Shown piece after piece: positions 28,836 through 38,531 of a DNA stretch of 64,000 nt. The position numbers and the translations under genes were made by a program. The notes under the pieces were generated by a model, which worked only from the letters and a program-made list of their open reading frames with translations, ran no database searches and was not told the DNA's origin. Origin of the DNA: JACCZX01 sp963729165 (GTDB lineage Bacteria > Pseudomonadota > Gammaproteobacteria > Burkholderiales > Burkholderiaceae_F); contig CAVSMM010000013.1 in NCBI GenBank assembly GCA_963729165.1, positions 310,001 to 374,000 of the forward strand. The letters are read 5' to 3'. Each line of letters begins with the position of its first letter. Position 1 is the stretch's first letter.

Positions 28836-28968
28836 AGGTTGTCTCCTTGATTGCGCGATTTGTATCGCGTCGCGGTTGTGCCACGCTTCGAGCGAGCTAG
28901 CTTACTTCACAGGTCGAACACCGCCGACGGCGGACAATCCCGAACGGTAAAGCGCTGCCGCTGCGCAA

Positions 28969-28988
28969 ACTGTCGTCGCGGCGACAGT
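28969..28988. promoter_or_regulatory. Candidate operator before the Crp/Fnr gene
   Basis: ACTGTCG-TCGCGG-CGACAGT is a perfect 7-bp inverted repeat ending 19 bases before the regulator start, within the 172-base gap shared with the divergent acyl-CoA synthetase. It does not match the FNR/CRP consensus, so if bound it would be a distinct site. Another palindrome, CCGCC-GA-CGGCGG, is nearby at about 28921-28933. Confidence 0.35.
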
Positions 28989-29007
28989 CTGCGCGAGAAT
29001 GCCGGCC

Positions 29008-29702
29008 ATGTCCGAACTGGACCCGCAACCGCTGAAGTTGGTTGAGATGCTTGCCGCCAGCGCATGGTGGACCGGCCTCGACTCGGGCCAGCGCACGCGT
29101 GTCTCCGCGGAAGTCGAGGAGCGGCGCTTTCCAGGCGGTACGGTGGTAATGCGCAGGGGGGAGTCGTCGAAGCGTGGACCGGCGTCATCGAGGGGCTTGT
29201 CAAGATGAGTTCGGTCTCGGCGGCGGGCAAGAGTGTGACGTTCACCGGCATTAGCGCGGCGGGCTGGTTCGGCGAGGGCTCACTGCTGAAAAGCGAGCCT
29301 CGCAAGTACGACATCGTCGCGTTGCGCGATACGCGAATGGCGTGGATGCCCCGCTCGACGTTTGATTGGCTACTGTCGACCAGCATTGCGTTTAACCGTT
29401 TTCTGTTGTTGCAGCTGAACGAGCGCCTGGGTCAGTTCATCGGGCTGGTCGAGTACGAGCGAATGCTTGAACCCGATGCACGTGTCGCGCGTTGCCTGGC
29501 CGAGATGTTCAACCCGCGTCTGTACCCGGGTCACCGGAATGAACTCGAGATCTCGCAGGAGGAAATCGGCTACTTGTCAGGAGTATCGCGGCAGCGCGTA
29601 AATCAGGCTTTGCAGGTGCTGGCACGCGCGAAGCTGGTCGAAGTTGAATACGGAAGCATCCGCATTCTCGATCTGGCGGCGCTGCGCCGCTACGGAAACT
29701 AG
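29008..29702 (+). CDS. Crp/Fnr family transcriptional regulator, frameshifted
   Basis: About 231 residues: N-terminal cyclic-nucleotide-type sensor barrel (FPGGTVVMRR, GWFGEGSLLKSEPRKYDIVA), dimer helix (FNRFLLLQLNERLGQFIGLV) and C-terminal winged helix-turn-helix (ELEISQEEIGYLSGVSRQRV). One G appears missing in the G run near 29155, since the frame resumes GVVEAWTGVIEGLVK. No Fnr-type cysteine cluster is seen, so it is unlikely to be an oxygen sensor. Divergent position suggests control of the acyl-CoA synthetase and Liv operon (inference). Confidence 0.87.
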
Positions 29703-29704
29703 CG

Positions 29705-30193
29705 ATGAACGTCGAATGGTGGGAAATCGCCAGCTACGTTGTCACCGTGATCGGTTTGCCGCTCGCCATCGGCGTGTTTTTACTCGAGCAGCGCCGCGAG
29801 CGGCGCAACGAAGAGGACGAGGTCTATCAGCTCCTCTCGGACGCGTACAACGACTTTCTACGCGTCGCGATCGATAACCCCGATCTGCATCTGCGCAGCA
29901 ACGCGGTAACGCCCGATCTGTCTCCCGAGCAGCAGGAACGCATGCTGCTGATCTTCGACATGCTGATCTCGCTGCTCGAGCGCGCGTATCTGACCGCGCA
30001 CAGCGACGACATGACGCCGGCCCAGCGCCGTCGCTGGAATTCATGGGAAGACTTCATGCGCGAGTGGCTACAGCGCGACGCTTTCTTCTATCGGCTGCCC
30101 CATCTTCTCAAGGGTGAAGACCCGGAGTTCGCTGCGTATTTTCAGCGTCTCGCGCATGAAGTGCGCGGCATCGAGCTGCCGCGCCAAGCTTGA
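29705..30193 (+). CDS. Hypothetical membrane-anchored protein
   Basis: Protein of 162 residues starting 2 bases after the Crp/Fnr gene. One N-terminal helix (WWEIASYVVTVIGLPLAIGV) is followed by a charged stretch (LEQRRERRNEEDEVYQLL) and a helical cytoplasmic domain with DLSPEQQERMLLIFDMLI and RRRWNSWEDFMREWLQRD. No known domain recognised beyond resemblance to uncharacterised membrane proteins. Likely cotranscribed with the regulator. Confidence 0.7.
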   Translation: MNVEWWEIASYVVTVIGLPLAIGVFLLEQRRERRNEEDEVYQLLSDAYNDFLRVAIDNPDLHLRSNAVTPDLSPEQQERMLLIFDMLISLLERAYLTAHSDDMTPAQRRRWNSWEDFMREWLQRDAFFYRLPHLLKGEDPEFAAYFQRLAHEVRGIELPRQA

Positions 30194-30200
30194 CCATCGT

Positions 30201-30523
30201 CTACGCGCCCGGATTTTCTTGCACGAATCTGGCCGATTGAACGGACGCTTTGCTCGTCGGACGACGGCTAGCATCGTTCTGCGCCCAGGCAGCCGCTTGC
30301 GCATCGTTGACGTAGTCCGGAAAAGTAAAGGTTCGTCGATCATCTGGATGCGCTGGATGTACAGACGCAGTGCGCTCGGACTTTCTTTGGCCTTCTCGCA
30401 CGCAACGCGGTCAAAGTGCCTTGACGGTGAATCGCACTTGAATTCCGCACGTGCCTGTGTCGACAACAGAGCTAGAGCGGGAACCAGAACAAGTGTTGAG
30501 CCAATTGCTTTGAAGCGATTCAT
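30201..30523 (-). CDS. Small secreted protein, frameshifted
   Basis: About 107 residues. A signal peptide (MNRFKAIGSTLVLVPALALL, cleaved after QARA) is followed by EFKCDSPSRHFDRVACEKAK with two cysteines that could form a disulfide. A frameshift near 30322 is indicated because the second frame continues FPDYVNDAQAAAWAQND and ends SARFVQENPGA; the uncorrected frame would run antisense into the neighbouring gene. No family recognised. Confidence 0.55.
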
Positions 30524-30834
30524 ATTGATACCTCATACATGTCAGCGCCGTTAAAGCCGCCGCGCCGGTCACGGAAGTTTCGCAATCGCACGCGAAACTA
30601 GCCGGCATTAGGCGGCAGCTATGACGCCGCGCCTAGATGAAGAGTCAGCATTGGCACGCATGCAAAAACGACAAGAAGGTTCTCGGTGATCGGACATATG
30701 CAACCTGCGTATGTGACCGGCCAGTGACGTGAATTTTCGGCTTTCGGAATGGCGAATGGCCGGTTTCGCACGGAGCCGCCGTATGTCCCAATGAGCGCCT
30801 CGAAGTGCCTTCATCAACTCATTCGGAGAACACC
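30524..30834. other. Intergenic region between divergent small genes
   Basis: 311 bases with no convincing gene. It contains an imperfect inverted repeat (ACATATGCA and TGCGTATGT, around 30697-30717) and a GC-rich pair GGCGGC/GCCGCG near 30610-30635. It must hold the promoters of the two divergent genes, but no clear -35/-10 pair stands out. Confidence 0.4.
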
Positions 30835-31077
30835 ATGCAAATCGATTCCACCTTGCAGAAACTAGAGGTTTACGTCGTGGCGGCGGTCGCCGTCGTTCTT
30901 GTCTCCGGCCTCGCCCTCATTGCGTCTGCACCGTTCTTCGCGGGCGATTACGGCGTGTCGGATGTGACTACGACGACGCAACAGTCGTCAACCAGCTCAT
31001 CGACGCCGCAAGACACGCAGCCTGCATTGCTCGAGCCCGCGCTGCGCAGCCTCGACGGTGTTTCGAATCACGGCTAA
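30835..31077 (+). CDS. Small membrane protein with Ser/Thr-rich tail
   Basis: An 80-residue protein from ATG 30835 (GGAG 8 bases upstream). One membrane helix near residues 12-32 (VYVVAAVAVVLVSGLALIAS) is followed by a Ser/Thr/Gln-rich segment (SDVTTTTQQSSTSSSTPQDT) and a short end. No family recognised. First of three small membrane genes in a row on this strand. Confidence 0.55.
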   Translation: MQIDSTLQKLEVYVVAAVAVVLVSGLALIASAPFFAGDYGVSDVTTTTQQSSTSSSTPQDTQPALLEPALRSLDGVSNHG

Positions 31078-31103
31078 GCGAAAACAGTGCGACGGAGAAG
31101 CAA

Positions 31104-31299
31104 ATGACATCGAAATACAAGGACCCAGACGGAATTCCGCATTGGGGGGCGCCCGGGGTGGTCGGGCATGCGTGATCAGAGCCCGACACTGCCCGAGAAT
31201 TCGCGGAGCCGTATTCAACGAGTTGGCATCGTAGCGACTAGCGTCGCCGCCACGATCTGGTTGGTGGGGGCAGCTTGGGCCTGGCGGGTCATCGGTTGA
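31104..31299 (+). CDS. Small single-pass membrane protein, possibly frameshifted
   Basis: Two overlapping short frames make sense as one 64-residue protein if one G is removed near 31158: MTSKYKDPDGIPHWGAPG joined to a second part MRDQSPTLPENSRSRIQR with a helix VGIVATSVAATIWLVGAAWA. Without correction the first frame ends at 31175 and the second runs 31168-31299 (43 residues). GGAG lies just before ATG 31104. No family recognised. Confidence 0.45.
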
Positions 31300-31312
31300 T
31301 GCAAACGCTGCG

Positions 31313-31615
31313 ATGTCGAACGACTTGCTCTTGCAATTGGTTACCGGTGTCTATGTCGCGTGCAACGCGGCGCGATTGCTGGCGTACGTCCCGCAGATCG
31401 TTGCGGTTGCTCGCGAAAACTCGGGCGCTCACGCCATCTCGCTGGTGACGTGGTTGTTCTGGACAGTGAGCAATATATCCACTGCGGTCTACTGCGCGAC
31501 CATCACTATGGATGCATTGCTGACAAGCATGATGTGCGGAAATGCCGCGGGATGTTTTGCAGTTGCGTCGCTGACGGTGATGAAGCGGCAGCGTTACGGC
31601 TGGGCTCGCGCGTAA
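31313..31615 (+). CDS. PQ-loop/semiSWEET-like small membrane protein
   Basis: A 100-residue protein with three membrane helices: LLLQLVTGVYVACNAARLLA, ISLVTWLFWTVSNISTAVYC and MMCGNAAGCFAVASLTVM. The YVPQIVAV motif resembles the PQ loop of SWEET/semiSWEET transporters, with the following Ser/Thr-Trp-x-Phe-Trp helix. A paralogue lies at 53283-53603. Substrate unknown. It is convergent with opgH, with 4 bases between stops. Confidence 0.7.
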   Translation: MSNDLLLQLVTGVYVACNAARLLAYVPQIVAVARENSGAHAISLVTWLFWTVSNISTAVYCATITMDALLTSMMCGNAAGCFAVASLTVMKRQRYGWARA

Positions 31616-31619
31616 TTCG

Positions 31620-33916
31620 CTAGCGCACGCGCGCCATCGTCGCTACTGTCGCTTGTCGAGTATCGGACGAGCGTCCAAAAACACGAATGGTCGCGCGGCG
31701 CGCCGACGCAGAATTCGCATACCAGGACGAATGAATAGGAGCGACTCGCGCAGCGCGGTGCATCAGGTCGAGTGCAGCGCCGTCGTGCAACATTGCGACG
31801 CGCTCCGCGGCACTCAGCGCCTCGGGTCCGGATTGAATCGCACGGTCGGCGCGCCGCGCGCGCTCGCCAGCAGCGAGCGCCGATCGCGACCGATGCGCTG
31901 AGCTTCGAACCACTGCGTGCACCTCGGGATCGATCACCGCATCCGCGAAGCGCGGCAGCGATCTCGCGTTGCGTGCGTATTGCGCAGTGGCGACGACTTC
32001 CCTCGGCGGGCGTATCTCGTCGGGTGTCATGAATAGCTTGGCCCTGCGCATGAACAATCCGAACCTGCGCGGAGCTGGTCAAAACTGAAATGGGTATCGA
32101 CAGCAGCAGGCCCGCAGCGACCAGACCGATCCAGGGCAGCACGTTGGGCGCTTTCCATGCGACCAGGCCCACCCACGCGAATCCGATCACCGTTTGCAAC
32201 CCATGCCGCCGCAGCGCCTGCGTGATAGAAGTCGACTTGTCGGCGCGCGCCGGGGATTTCCACTGGATCGACCAGCCGAGCAGTGCGGCGGCAACGAACT
32301 GCGTGTGAAACAACATGCGCACCGGTGCGAGCAATGCGCTCATCAGCATTTCAGCCAGCACGCTGAATGCAAGCCGAAAGGTGCCGCCGTACGATGATGC
32401 GCTGCGTGCCGCAGCCAGCAGCGCTGCCAGGATCTTCGGAACGAACAGCACCGAGGCGATAGCGGCCAACAGCGCCCAAGCATGCTCGGGACGCCACGAT
32501 GGCCACAGCGGGAACAGTTGATGCGGCATCACGAAATACTGCGGCTCGGCGTTGGTGTGCGCGAGCAACAGCCACGTCGACAGCGCTAGAAACCCGAGCC
32601 ACAGCGGCGCTGACAAGTACGCCAGCGCGCCGGTCAGAAACACCCAGCGATGCACCGGGTGCATGCCGCGCGCGAACATCAATCGCGCGTTCATCAGATT
32701 GCCGTGACACCAGCGCCGGTCGCGCTTGACCTCGTCGATCAAATTCGGCGGCGTCTCTTCGAAGCTGCCGTCAAGGTCATAAGCGATCCATACCCCATAG
32801 CCTGCGCGCCGCATCAACGCAGCTTCGACAAAGTCGTGCGAAAGAATTTCTCCGGCGAGTGAGCCGCGGCCTGGCAGCGGCGCCAGCACGCAGTGTTTCA
32901 TGAACGGCTCGAGCCGGATGATCGCGTTATGGCCCCAGTAGTGGGACTCACCGAGCTGCCAGTAATGCAGTCCCGCGGTAAACACCGGCCCGTAGACCTG
33001 ATTGGCGAACTGTTGCATCCGCGCGTGCAGCGTATCGCGCCCGACCGCTCGCGGCGCGGTCTGGATGATCCCCGCGTCCGGCCGCGCTTCCATCAGCCGC
33101 ACCAGTGTGGTCAGGCACTCGCCGGTCATCACACTGTCGGCATCGAGCACGACCATGTATCGATACTTCGCACCCCAGCGCCGGCAGAAGTCGTCGATGT
33201 TGCCGCTCTTGCGCTTCACGCGACGCCGGCGATGCCTATAAAAGAGCCGTGACTCAGCGCCGAGCTCTTCGCGCAACGCGTTCCACGCGTCCAGTTCGGC
33301 AACACACGCATCGGGATTTGCGGTGTCGGAAAGCACGAAGAAATCGAAGTGTTCGAGGGCATTGGCGCGCATCACCGACTCATACGTGGCGCGCAACCCG
33401 GCAAACACACGGCGCACGTCTTCGTTGCAGATGGGCATCACGATCGCAGTGCGCGCCTGCGGAGATATCACGGCCGCCTTCGCCGAACGCGAAATCAACT
33501 GCCGGTCGCCACCGATCGCCAGCACGAAAAATCCCAGCATCGCTGTCCAAAACCCCGCCGCTAACCAACAGGTCAGCAGCGCAAACACAATCAGCAGCGC
33601 CGTCTCGCCCCACGCGATCGCTAAATCGACCGTCTCGTTTGCGGTGACAACGTTGGGCAGCAGCCCGTCCAACACGTAGGTCGCATAAAGCGCCGGGCAA
33701 CAGCGACAGCGTGAGCAATACAAAGCGGCGGCGGCGCCCGGCACCATGAGCAGGCCCTTCAATGTCCGGCAGCCGCGGATCGAGACCAAACAATCGGCGC
33801 AGCATCCACGACACAGGGCCAACGCGTCCCCACGGCCGCGGCGCCATCGGCGTACGCACGATCGAAGGCACGGCGCGCGGCATGGCCGACGCTGCCGTCG
33901 ACTCAGCAAGCCGCAC
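31620..33916 (-). CDS. opgH: Glucan biosynthesis glucosyltransferase OpgH, frameshifted
   Basis: Inner-membrane family-2 glycosyltransferase that makes the beta-1,2-glucose backbone of osmoregulated periplasmic glucans; about 765 residues. Motifs: TAIVMPICNEDVRRVFAG, VVLDADSVMTGECL (metal-binding DxD), the acceptor region LSHDFVEAALMRRAGY, and KRDRRWCHGNL (RRW motif). Multiple hydrophobic helices flank the catalytic domain. Frameshifts occur near 33690 and near 32050, after which it continues KLFMTPDEIRPPREV to the stop at 31620. Start GTG 33916 is chosen because its frame overlaps only the spacer after opgG. Confidence 0.9.
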
Positions 33917-33946
33917 AGGCTCGGCAGGCGGCGGCGCAAGCGCCCG

Positions 33947-35503
33947 CTATTGCGTCAGCGGAACGATGTAGTTCCATGTTTCGCCCATCACTTCCTTGCC
34001 GTTACGCAATAGCGCACGCACTTCAATCGGTTTTTCCTTATCCTGGGTTCGCATCTGAACCACCATGCGCCAGCCGCCGGTGGCATCGTTGCGATGTATG
34101 ACGAGATCGCTGCTTTGACCGTTGCCGATGGCAACGTCTGCCTGCAGGGGCGCGTTGACCGGCAGCTTGCGCAAAGCCGGCCCGTCGAAATCGACGGTGA
34201 GCTTTATGCCGTGATTGCCTGCCGAATTGTTGCCTGGCGAATTGTTAGCCGACCACTTGAGAACCCGTGGCCACGCCGTGTTTGTACCACCCAGCCATTC
34301 GAGGGGCGTCGATCCGTGTTTTTCAGCCAAAACATGCGGTAGGAGAAATCAATTGGCGTGCCCGGCGGCGGTACGGAATTTGGCACCCAATACGCGACGA
34401 TGTTGTCGTTCGCTTCGTTCGGCGTTGGAATCTGCACCAGTTCAACGCGGCCCGCGCCCCACTTTGACGCGGGCTCGATCCAGATGCTCGGGCGCAATTC
34501 GTAGCGCGCTTCAAGGTCTTCGTAGCTACTGAAGTTGCGATCGCGCTGCATCAGTCCAAAGCCACGCGGATCGGTCAGCGCAAACGAAGTCACCAACAGT
34601 CGGCGCGGATTGACCAGCGGACGCCAGATCCACTCGCCGCTCGCCGTATTGATCGCGAGGCCATCGGAGTCATGCACCTCCGGGCGATAGTCCTCGGACG
34701 GCGCGCGCTGGTTCTCGCCAAAAAAATACATCGACGTCAGCGGGGCCAGCGCGAGCTTGGCGACCGGCTCACGTAAATACAGTCTCGACTGCACTTCGGT
34801 CACCGTCTCTTCGCCGGGCCGAATCGTGAACCGATACGCGCCGGTGGCGCGCCGCGAATCGAGCAGTGCGTACATGACGAGCTGACGCGCACCCGCTCGC
34901 AGGCCGCTCGATCCAGAATTGCTCGAAGCGCGGAAATTCTTCGCCGCTGCGCTCCGCCGTGTCGATCGCGAGGCCGCGCGCGGAGGCGCCGTAGCGCTGG
35001 CCCTGACCTAGGGCACGAAAGTAACTCGCGCCTAGAAACGAAACGAGCTCATCCTTATACCCGGGCGCACTCGGTACAACGTTAAGCGGAAAGTGAATCC
35101 GAAACCCGGCAAAGCCGAGCTTGCCGAGCTGCGACCGATCGATCTTGTTTTTGCCGTAGTTGAACGCGGCCGGGTCGAAAGTGATCTCGTTGACTTCCTT
35201 TCCGACCACCTCGTAAATTCGAATCGGCTGATCAAAGATCCCGCCCAGATGAAAGAACTGAATCTCGAAGGGCAGCTTTTGCGCGCGCCATAGCGACTGC
35301 GCTGGATCGAAGCGAATGTCGCGTGTCTGGTCGTAGCTCAGGTCCTTTAGTTGCTTCGGCAACACAAACGCCGGCCTCGCGTATGGCCGATTCGCCAACT
35401 CGCGTGCTCGTCGGTCAACATCCGCGAAGCCAAACGCGTACGCAGCCGGCGCCGTCGCAGCGAACAGGAATGCAATAGCTGCAAGCCAGAATGCCCGGAT
35501 CAT
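33947..35503 (-). CDS. opgG: Glucan biosynthesis protein OpgG, frameshifted
   Basis: Periplasmic partner of OpgH that shapes or branches the glucans, about 519 residues. Signal peptide MIRAFWLAAIAFLFAATAP with cleavage near AYA. Then FADVDRRARELANRPYARP, DIRFDPAQSLWRAQKLPFEI, MYFFGENQRAPSEDYRPEVH and WIWRPLVNPRRLLVTSFA, all typical of MdoG. Frameshifts near 34885 and 34305 join three frames; the end reads MGETWNYIVPLTQ. Upstream of opgH in the same operon, the order seen in Escherichia coli. Confidence 0.92.
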
Positions 35504-35627
35504 TGGAATAATTTGCACGCCGAGGTGGCGCGGCAAGTGGCTAAAGCAAGGTAGATGCCTAGGTGGGCTTAACGACGCGGATTTCCAAGGGGCACAGTGC
35601 GACTTGTTCGATTGGCTGGCGGAGCAC

Positions 35628-36454
35628 ATGGTGCCCGCGCTGGGGCTTGGGACCTGGCGGATGGGCGAAACCGATGCGTGCCCGAAAAACCGACATCGCC
35701 GCGGTCAAGGCAGCATTCAAATTGGCTATCGCCTGATCGACACGGCGGAAATGTATGGCGACGGCGGGGCCGAAGAGGTCGTCGGGGCTGCGCTTCACGA
35801 TGAGATGCAAGCCCGGACCGTCTCGCGTGAAGAGCTGACGATCGTGTCGAAGGTGCTACCCAGCAACGCCAGCCACGCGGGTGTGCTGCGCGCCTGCGAG
35901 CGCAGCCTCAAGCGCCTGAAGCTCGACGTGGATCGACATCTACCTGCTGCATTGGCGCGGCTCAACGCCACTCACCGACACCGTCGCCGCATTCGAGCAG
36001 CTTCGCGATCGAAGGACGCATCCGTCACTGGGGCGTCAGCAACTTCGACACGGCCGATATGCAGCAGCTTTGGAAACTTCCGGCTGGATCGCATTGTGTC
36101 ACTAATCAGATTTACTACTCCGCGAGCGAACGCGGGCCGGAATTCGATCTGCTGCCGTGGCACCAAGGCCATGGCGTGGTGACGATGGCGTACTCGCCGA
36201 TCGATCAGGGTGCGCTGGCGCGTGACGCGACGTTTGCGGCGATCGGCGAGCGTCACGGTGTCAGTGCATCGAGTGCCGCGCTCGCCTGGGTGCTTCGGCA
36301 ACCGGACATGATCGCGATTCCGATGTCGACCCGCGAGGCACATCTTCGCGAGAACTTCGCCGCAGCCAGCCTTCAGCTGACAGCAAAAGATCTGGCGCAG
36401 GTCGACACGGCGTTTGCCCCGCCCAAGCGCAAGCGCCCGCTCGCAACGACGTAG
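35628..36454 (+). CDS. Aldo/keto reductase, multiply frameshifted
   Basis: NADPH-dependent reductase of about 275 residues. PALGLGTWRMGE opens the barrel; RLIDTAEMYGDGGAEEVVG holds the catalytic Asp and Tyr; LTIVSKVLPSNASH holds the Lys; a third frame supplies the strand with the His (LLHWRG). The last part reads VTNQIYYSASERGPEFDLLP and RGVSASSAALAWVLRQ-like helix, then IAIPMSTREAHLREN. Frame changes lie near 35690, 35935 and 36010. ATG 35628 has GGAG upstream; ATG-like start 35604 is possible. Substrate unknown. Confidence 0.8.
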
Positions 36455-36456
36455 CG

Positions 36457-37461
36457 TCAATCCAGCGTCAGATTGCGCTGCTTAATGAGGGCATGCCAGC
36501 GCGCCGTTTCACTCTTGATATACGACGCCATCTGATCGGCAGTACCGGAGATCGGCTCAAGCCCGAACTCCTGCAGCTTGCGAGTGACCTCGGGCGTTGT
36601 GATCGCGCGATTCAGTTCGCTCGTCAGTTTCGCAGTCACGTCGCGCGGCGTTGCAGCCGGCACCGCCATTCCCTGCCACGCGTACACCTCGGTGTCGCGA
36701 ATGCCCTGCTCTTCCAGCGTCGGCACATTGGGAAGGGCCGCCAGTCGCTGGCGGCTCAGCACACCCAGCGGCACCAGCTTGCCGGCGCGAATGTGCTGCA
36801 AGCCGACGGCAGTATCGATCACCATCACCGGCAACTGATTGCCAAGCACGTCCTGCACCGCGGGCGCCGCGCCACGATAGGGAATGTGAACGATGAACGC
36901 GCCGGTGCGATCCTTGATCAGCTCCATCGCGAGATGATGCGGGCTGCCGGCGCCGACCGAGGCGTACGAGAGCTTGCCGGGATCTTTCTTGGCGGCATCG
37001 ACCAGATCGCGCATCGTCTTGAATCCCGTCGACGGGTTCGCGACCACGATCAATGGAAAGCGCGCCATCAGCCCCACCGGCGCAAAGTCTTTCGCCGGGT
37101 CATACGGCACTTTCTTGTAAAGCGCAGTGTTAAAGACGAACGTGCCGTTGTCCCCGCTCAACACCGTATAGCCGTCAGGAGCGCCGCGCGCCACCGCTTC
37201 GGCGCCGATCATCGTCGCTGCGCCAGGCCGGTTTTCGATGACGAGCGGCTGCCCAAGCTGTTTTTCCATCTGAGCGCCGACTGTGCGCGCCAGAAAATCC
37301 GAGCCGCCCCCGGCCGGATAGGGAACGATCCAGCGCACGGGTTTCGCGGGATAGGTTTGAGCAAAAACAGCCTGCGCCGGGGCGAGCGCAAACGCGGTTG
37401 CAGTCAGCAGCAGGCGGCGGCGTGTAGTGCGGCGATATCTTGCTTGCGTCATCGTTTGCAT
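36457..37461 (-). CDS. Bug-family tripartite tricarboxylate transporter substrate-binding protein
   Basis: Intact periplasmic solute receptor of 334 residues. An N-terminal signal (RRRLLLTATAFALAPAQAVF, cleaved after FAQ) precedes TYPAKPVRWIVPYPAGGGSD, GQPLVIENRPGA, GAPDGYTVLSGDNGT and HIPYRGAAPAVQDVLG, all diagnostic of the Bug family, which is expanded in Burkholderiales. No TctA/TctB membrane genes are adjacent, which is common for orphan Bug receptors. The ligand is unknown. Convergent with the aldo/keto reductase. Confidence 0.93.
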   Translation of the reverse strand: MQTMTQARYRRTTRRRLLLTATAFALAPAQAVFAQTYPAKPVRWIVPYPAGGGSDFLARTVGAQMEKQLGQPLVIENRPGAATMIGAEAVARGAPDGYTVLSGDNGTFVFNTALYKKVPYDPAKDFAPVGLMARFPLIVVANPSTGFKTMRDLVDAAKKDPGKLSYASVGAGSPHHLAMELIKDRTGAFIVHIPYRGAAPAVQDVLGNQLPVMVIDTAVGLQHIRAGKLVPLGVLSRQRLAALPNVPTLEEQGIRDTEVYAWQGMAVPAATPRDVTAKLTSELNRAITTPEVTRKLQEFGLEPISGTADQMASYIKSETARWHALIKQRNLTLD

Positions 37462-37478
37462 GAGGCGAGCAAACTGCC

Positions 37479-37787
37479 TTAGCGATCTGAAACGCCCCGT
37501 ACATCGCCACCCTGCGCGTCCGCTTCGGCGCTTGTCTCCTCGTTAGCGCGCGGCCTTTCGTCCGAGCGCGGTCGGCCGCGTCCGGTTGTTCGCTGCAGTT
37601 CATCAATTCGAAGTGACGCCTGCGCCTTGGTTAGGCTTCCGTCAAACGGCACCTTGGCTTCCTCGGACAGCGTCTTCAAGTAGGAGCGTTGTGCGCCGGT
37701 CATTGGCTCATCGCCAGTCGTCCAGTCTTCGGGGGGCTTCTCGGTGTTACTTTGATCGGCCATTTCCTGGGTACGCTTGTCGGTCAT
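37479..37787 (-). CDS. DUF3072 domain protein
   Basis: A 102-residue hydrophilic protein. The core PMTGAQRSYLKTLSEEAKVP, then LTKAQASLRIDELQRTTGRG matches DUF3072, a small helical SAP-like family of unknown function. The tail is Arg/Glu/Asp-rich and low-complexity. ATG 37787 is the first start; Met 9 is an alternative. Divergent from the histidine phosphatase gene. Confidence 0.8.
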   Translation of the reverse strand: MTDKRTQEMADQSNTEKPPEDWTTGDEPMTGAQRSYLKTLSEEAKVPFDGSLTKAQASLRIDELQRTTGRGRPRSDERPRANEETSAEADAQGGDVRGVSDR

Positions 37788-37861
37788 CGCCGTCGCCTCT
37801 TTGTCGAATGATCACGAAAATGGTCACGAACAGTGCAACCTTCATACCCAATGTCAGTGTG

Positions 37862-38482
37862 ATGATCCAGTCTGGCGCCAAGAGGCTGATCCATGCGGCC
37901 TCTCTCGTCTTCCCAGTACTGCTGGGGCTGCCATCGCCTGCGCTTGCCGACGAAACGCTCTGGTCGCTGCTGAACAAAGGCGGGCGGGTGGTGTTGATGC
38001 GACACGCCGTGACGACACCCGGGGTCGGGGATCCGCCCGGCTTTCGCCTGGATGACTGCAGCACGCAGCGGAATCTGACGGATGAAGGTCGGCGCGACGC
38101 GCAGCGGGTGGGCGGCGCCTTTCGAGAGCGCGGCATTGTTGTCGGTCGCGTGTATTCGAGCCCGTGGTGCCGCTGCGTTGAAACGGCGAAGCTCGCATTC
38201 GGCACACCCGAGATTTCGCCCGCGCTCAGCAACCTGTTCACGCATCCGGAGAACCGCGAGCGGCAGATACGCGAAATGCGAGAACTGATCAGCGCGCTGA
38301 CCCCGCAGAACCGAGTGCTCGTGTCACACGGCGCAACGATTCTTGCGCTCACCGGCGTATCGCTCGGCACCGCTGAAATGCTGGTCGTTACGCCGCAAAG
38401 CGACGGCCGGTTTGTCGTGAACGGTCGACTTTCCGCCCACTTGCCGCGCTATCCGCGGGCGAAGCGAGGTAGGCAGAAGTGA
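37862..38482 (+). CDS. Histidine phosphatase family protein, secreted
   Basis: About 206 residues. Signal-like N-terminus (IHAASLVFPVLLGLPSPALA) and a phosphoglycerate-mutase-type domain: VVLMRHAVTTPG with the phosphorylated His48, TDEGRRDAQRVG, YSSPWCRCVETA with a conserved Arg, and VLVSHGATILALTG with the second His. Length fits a periplasmic SixA/Ais-like phosphatase. ATG 37820 or 37808 are alternative starts. Substrate unknown. Confidence 0.82.
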   Translation: MIQSGAKRLIHAASLVFPVLLGLPSPALADETLWSLLNKGGRVVLMRHAVTTPGVGDPPGFRLDDCSTQRNLTDEGRRDAQRVGGAFRERGIVVGRVYSSPWCRCVETAKLAFGTPEISPALSNLFTHPENRERQIREMRELISALTPQNRVLVSHGATILALTGVSLGTAEMLVVTPQSDGRFVVNGRLSAHLPRYPRAKRGRQK

Positions 38483-38531
38483 ACGGAACCGGTTGCCAGC
38501 GCGGAGCGATCAAAAACTAGGGAGCCACTCA

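Noticed and set aside
30608..30817. Minus-strand ORF of 69 codons in the 30524-30834 gap
   Set aside because: No ribosome-binding site, no hydrophobic or domain pattern, and it spans the probable promoter region of the small membrane gene.
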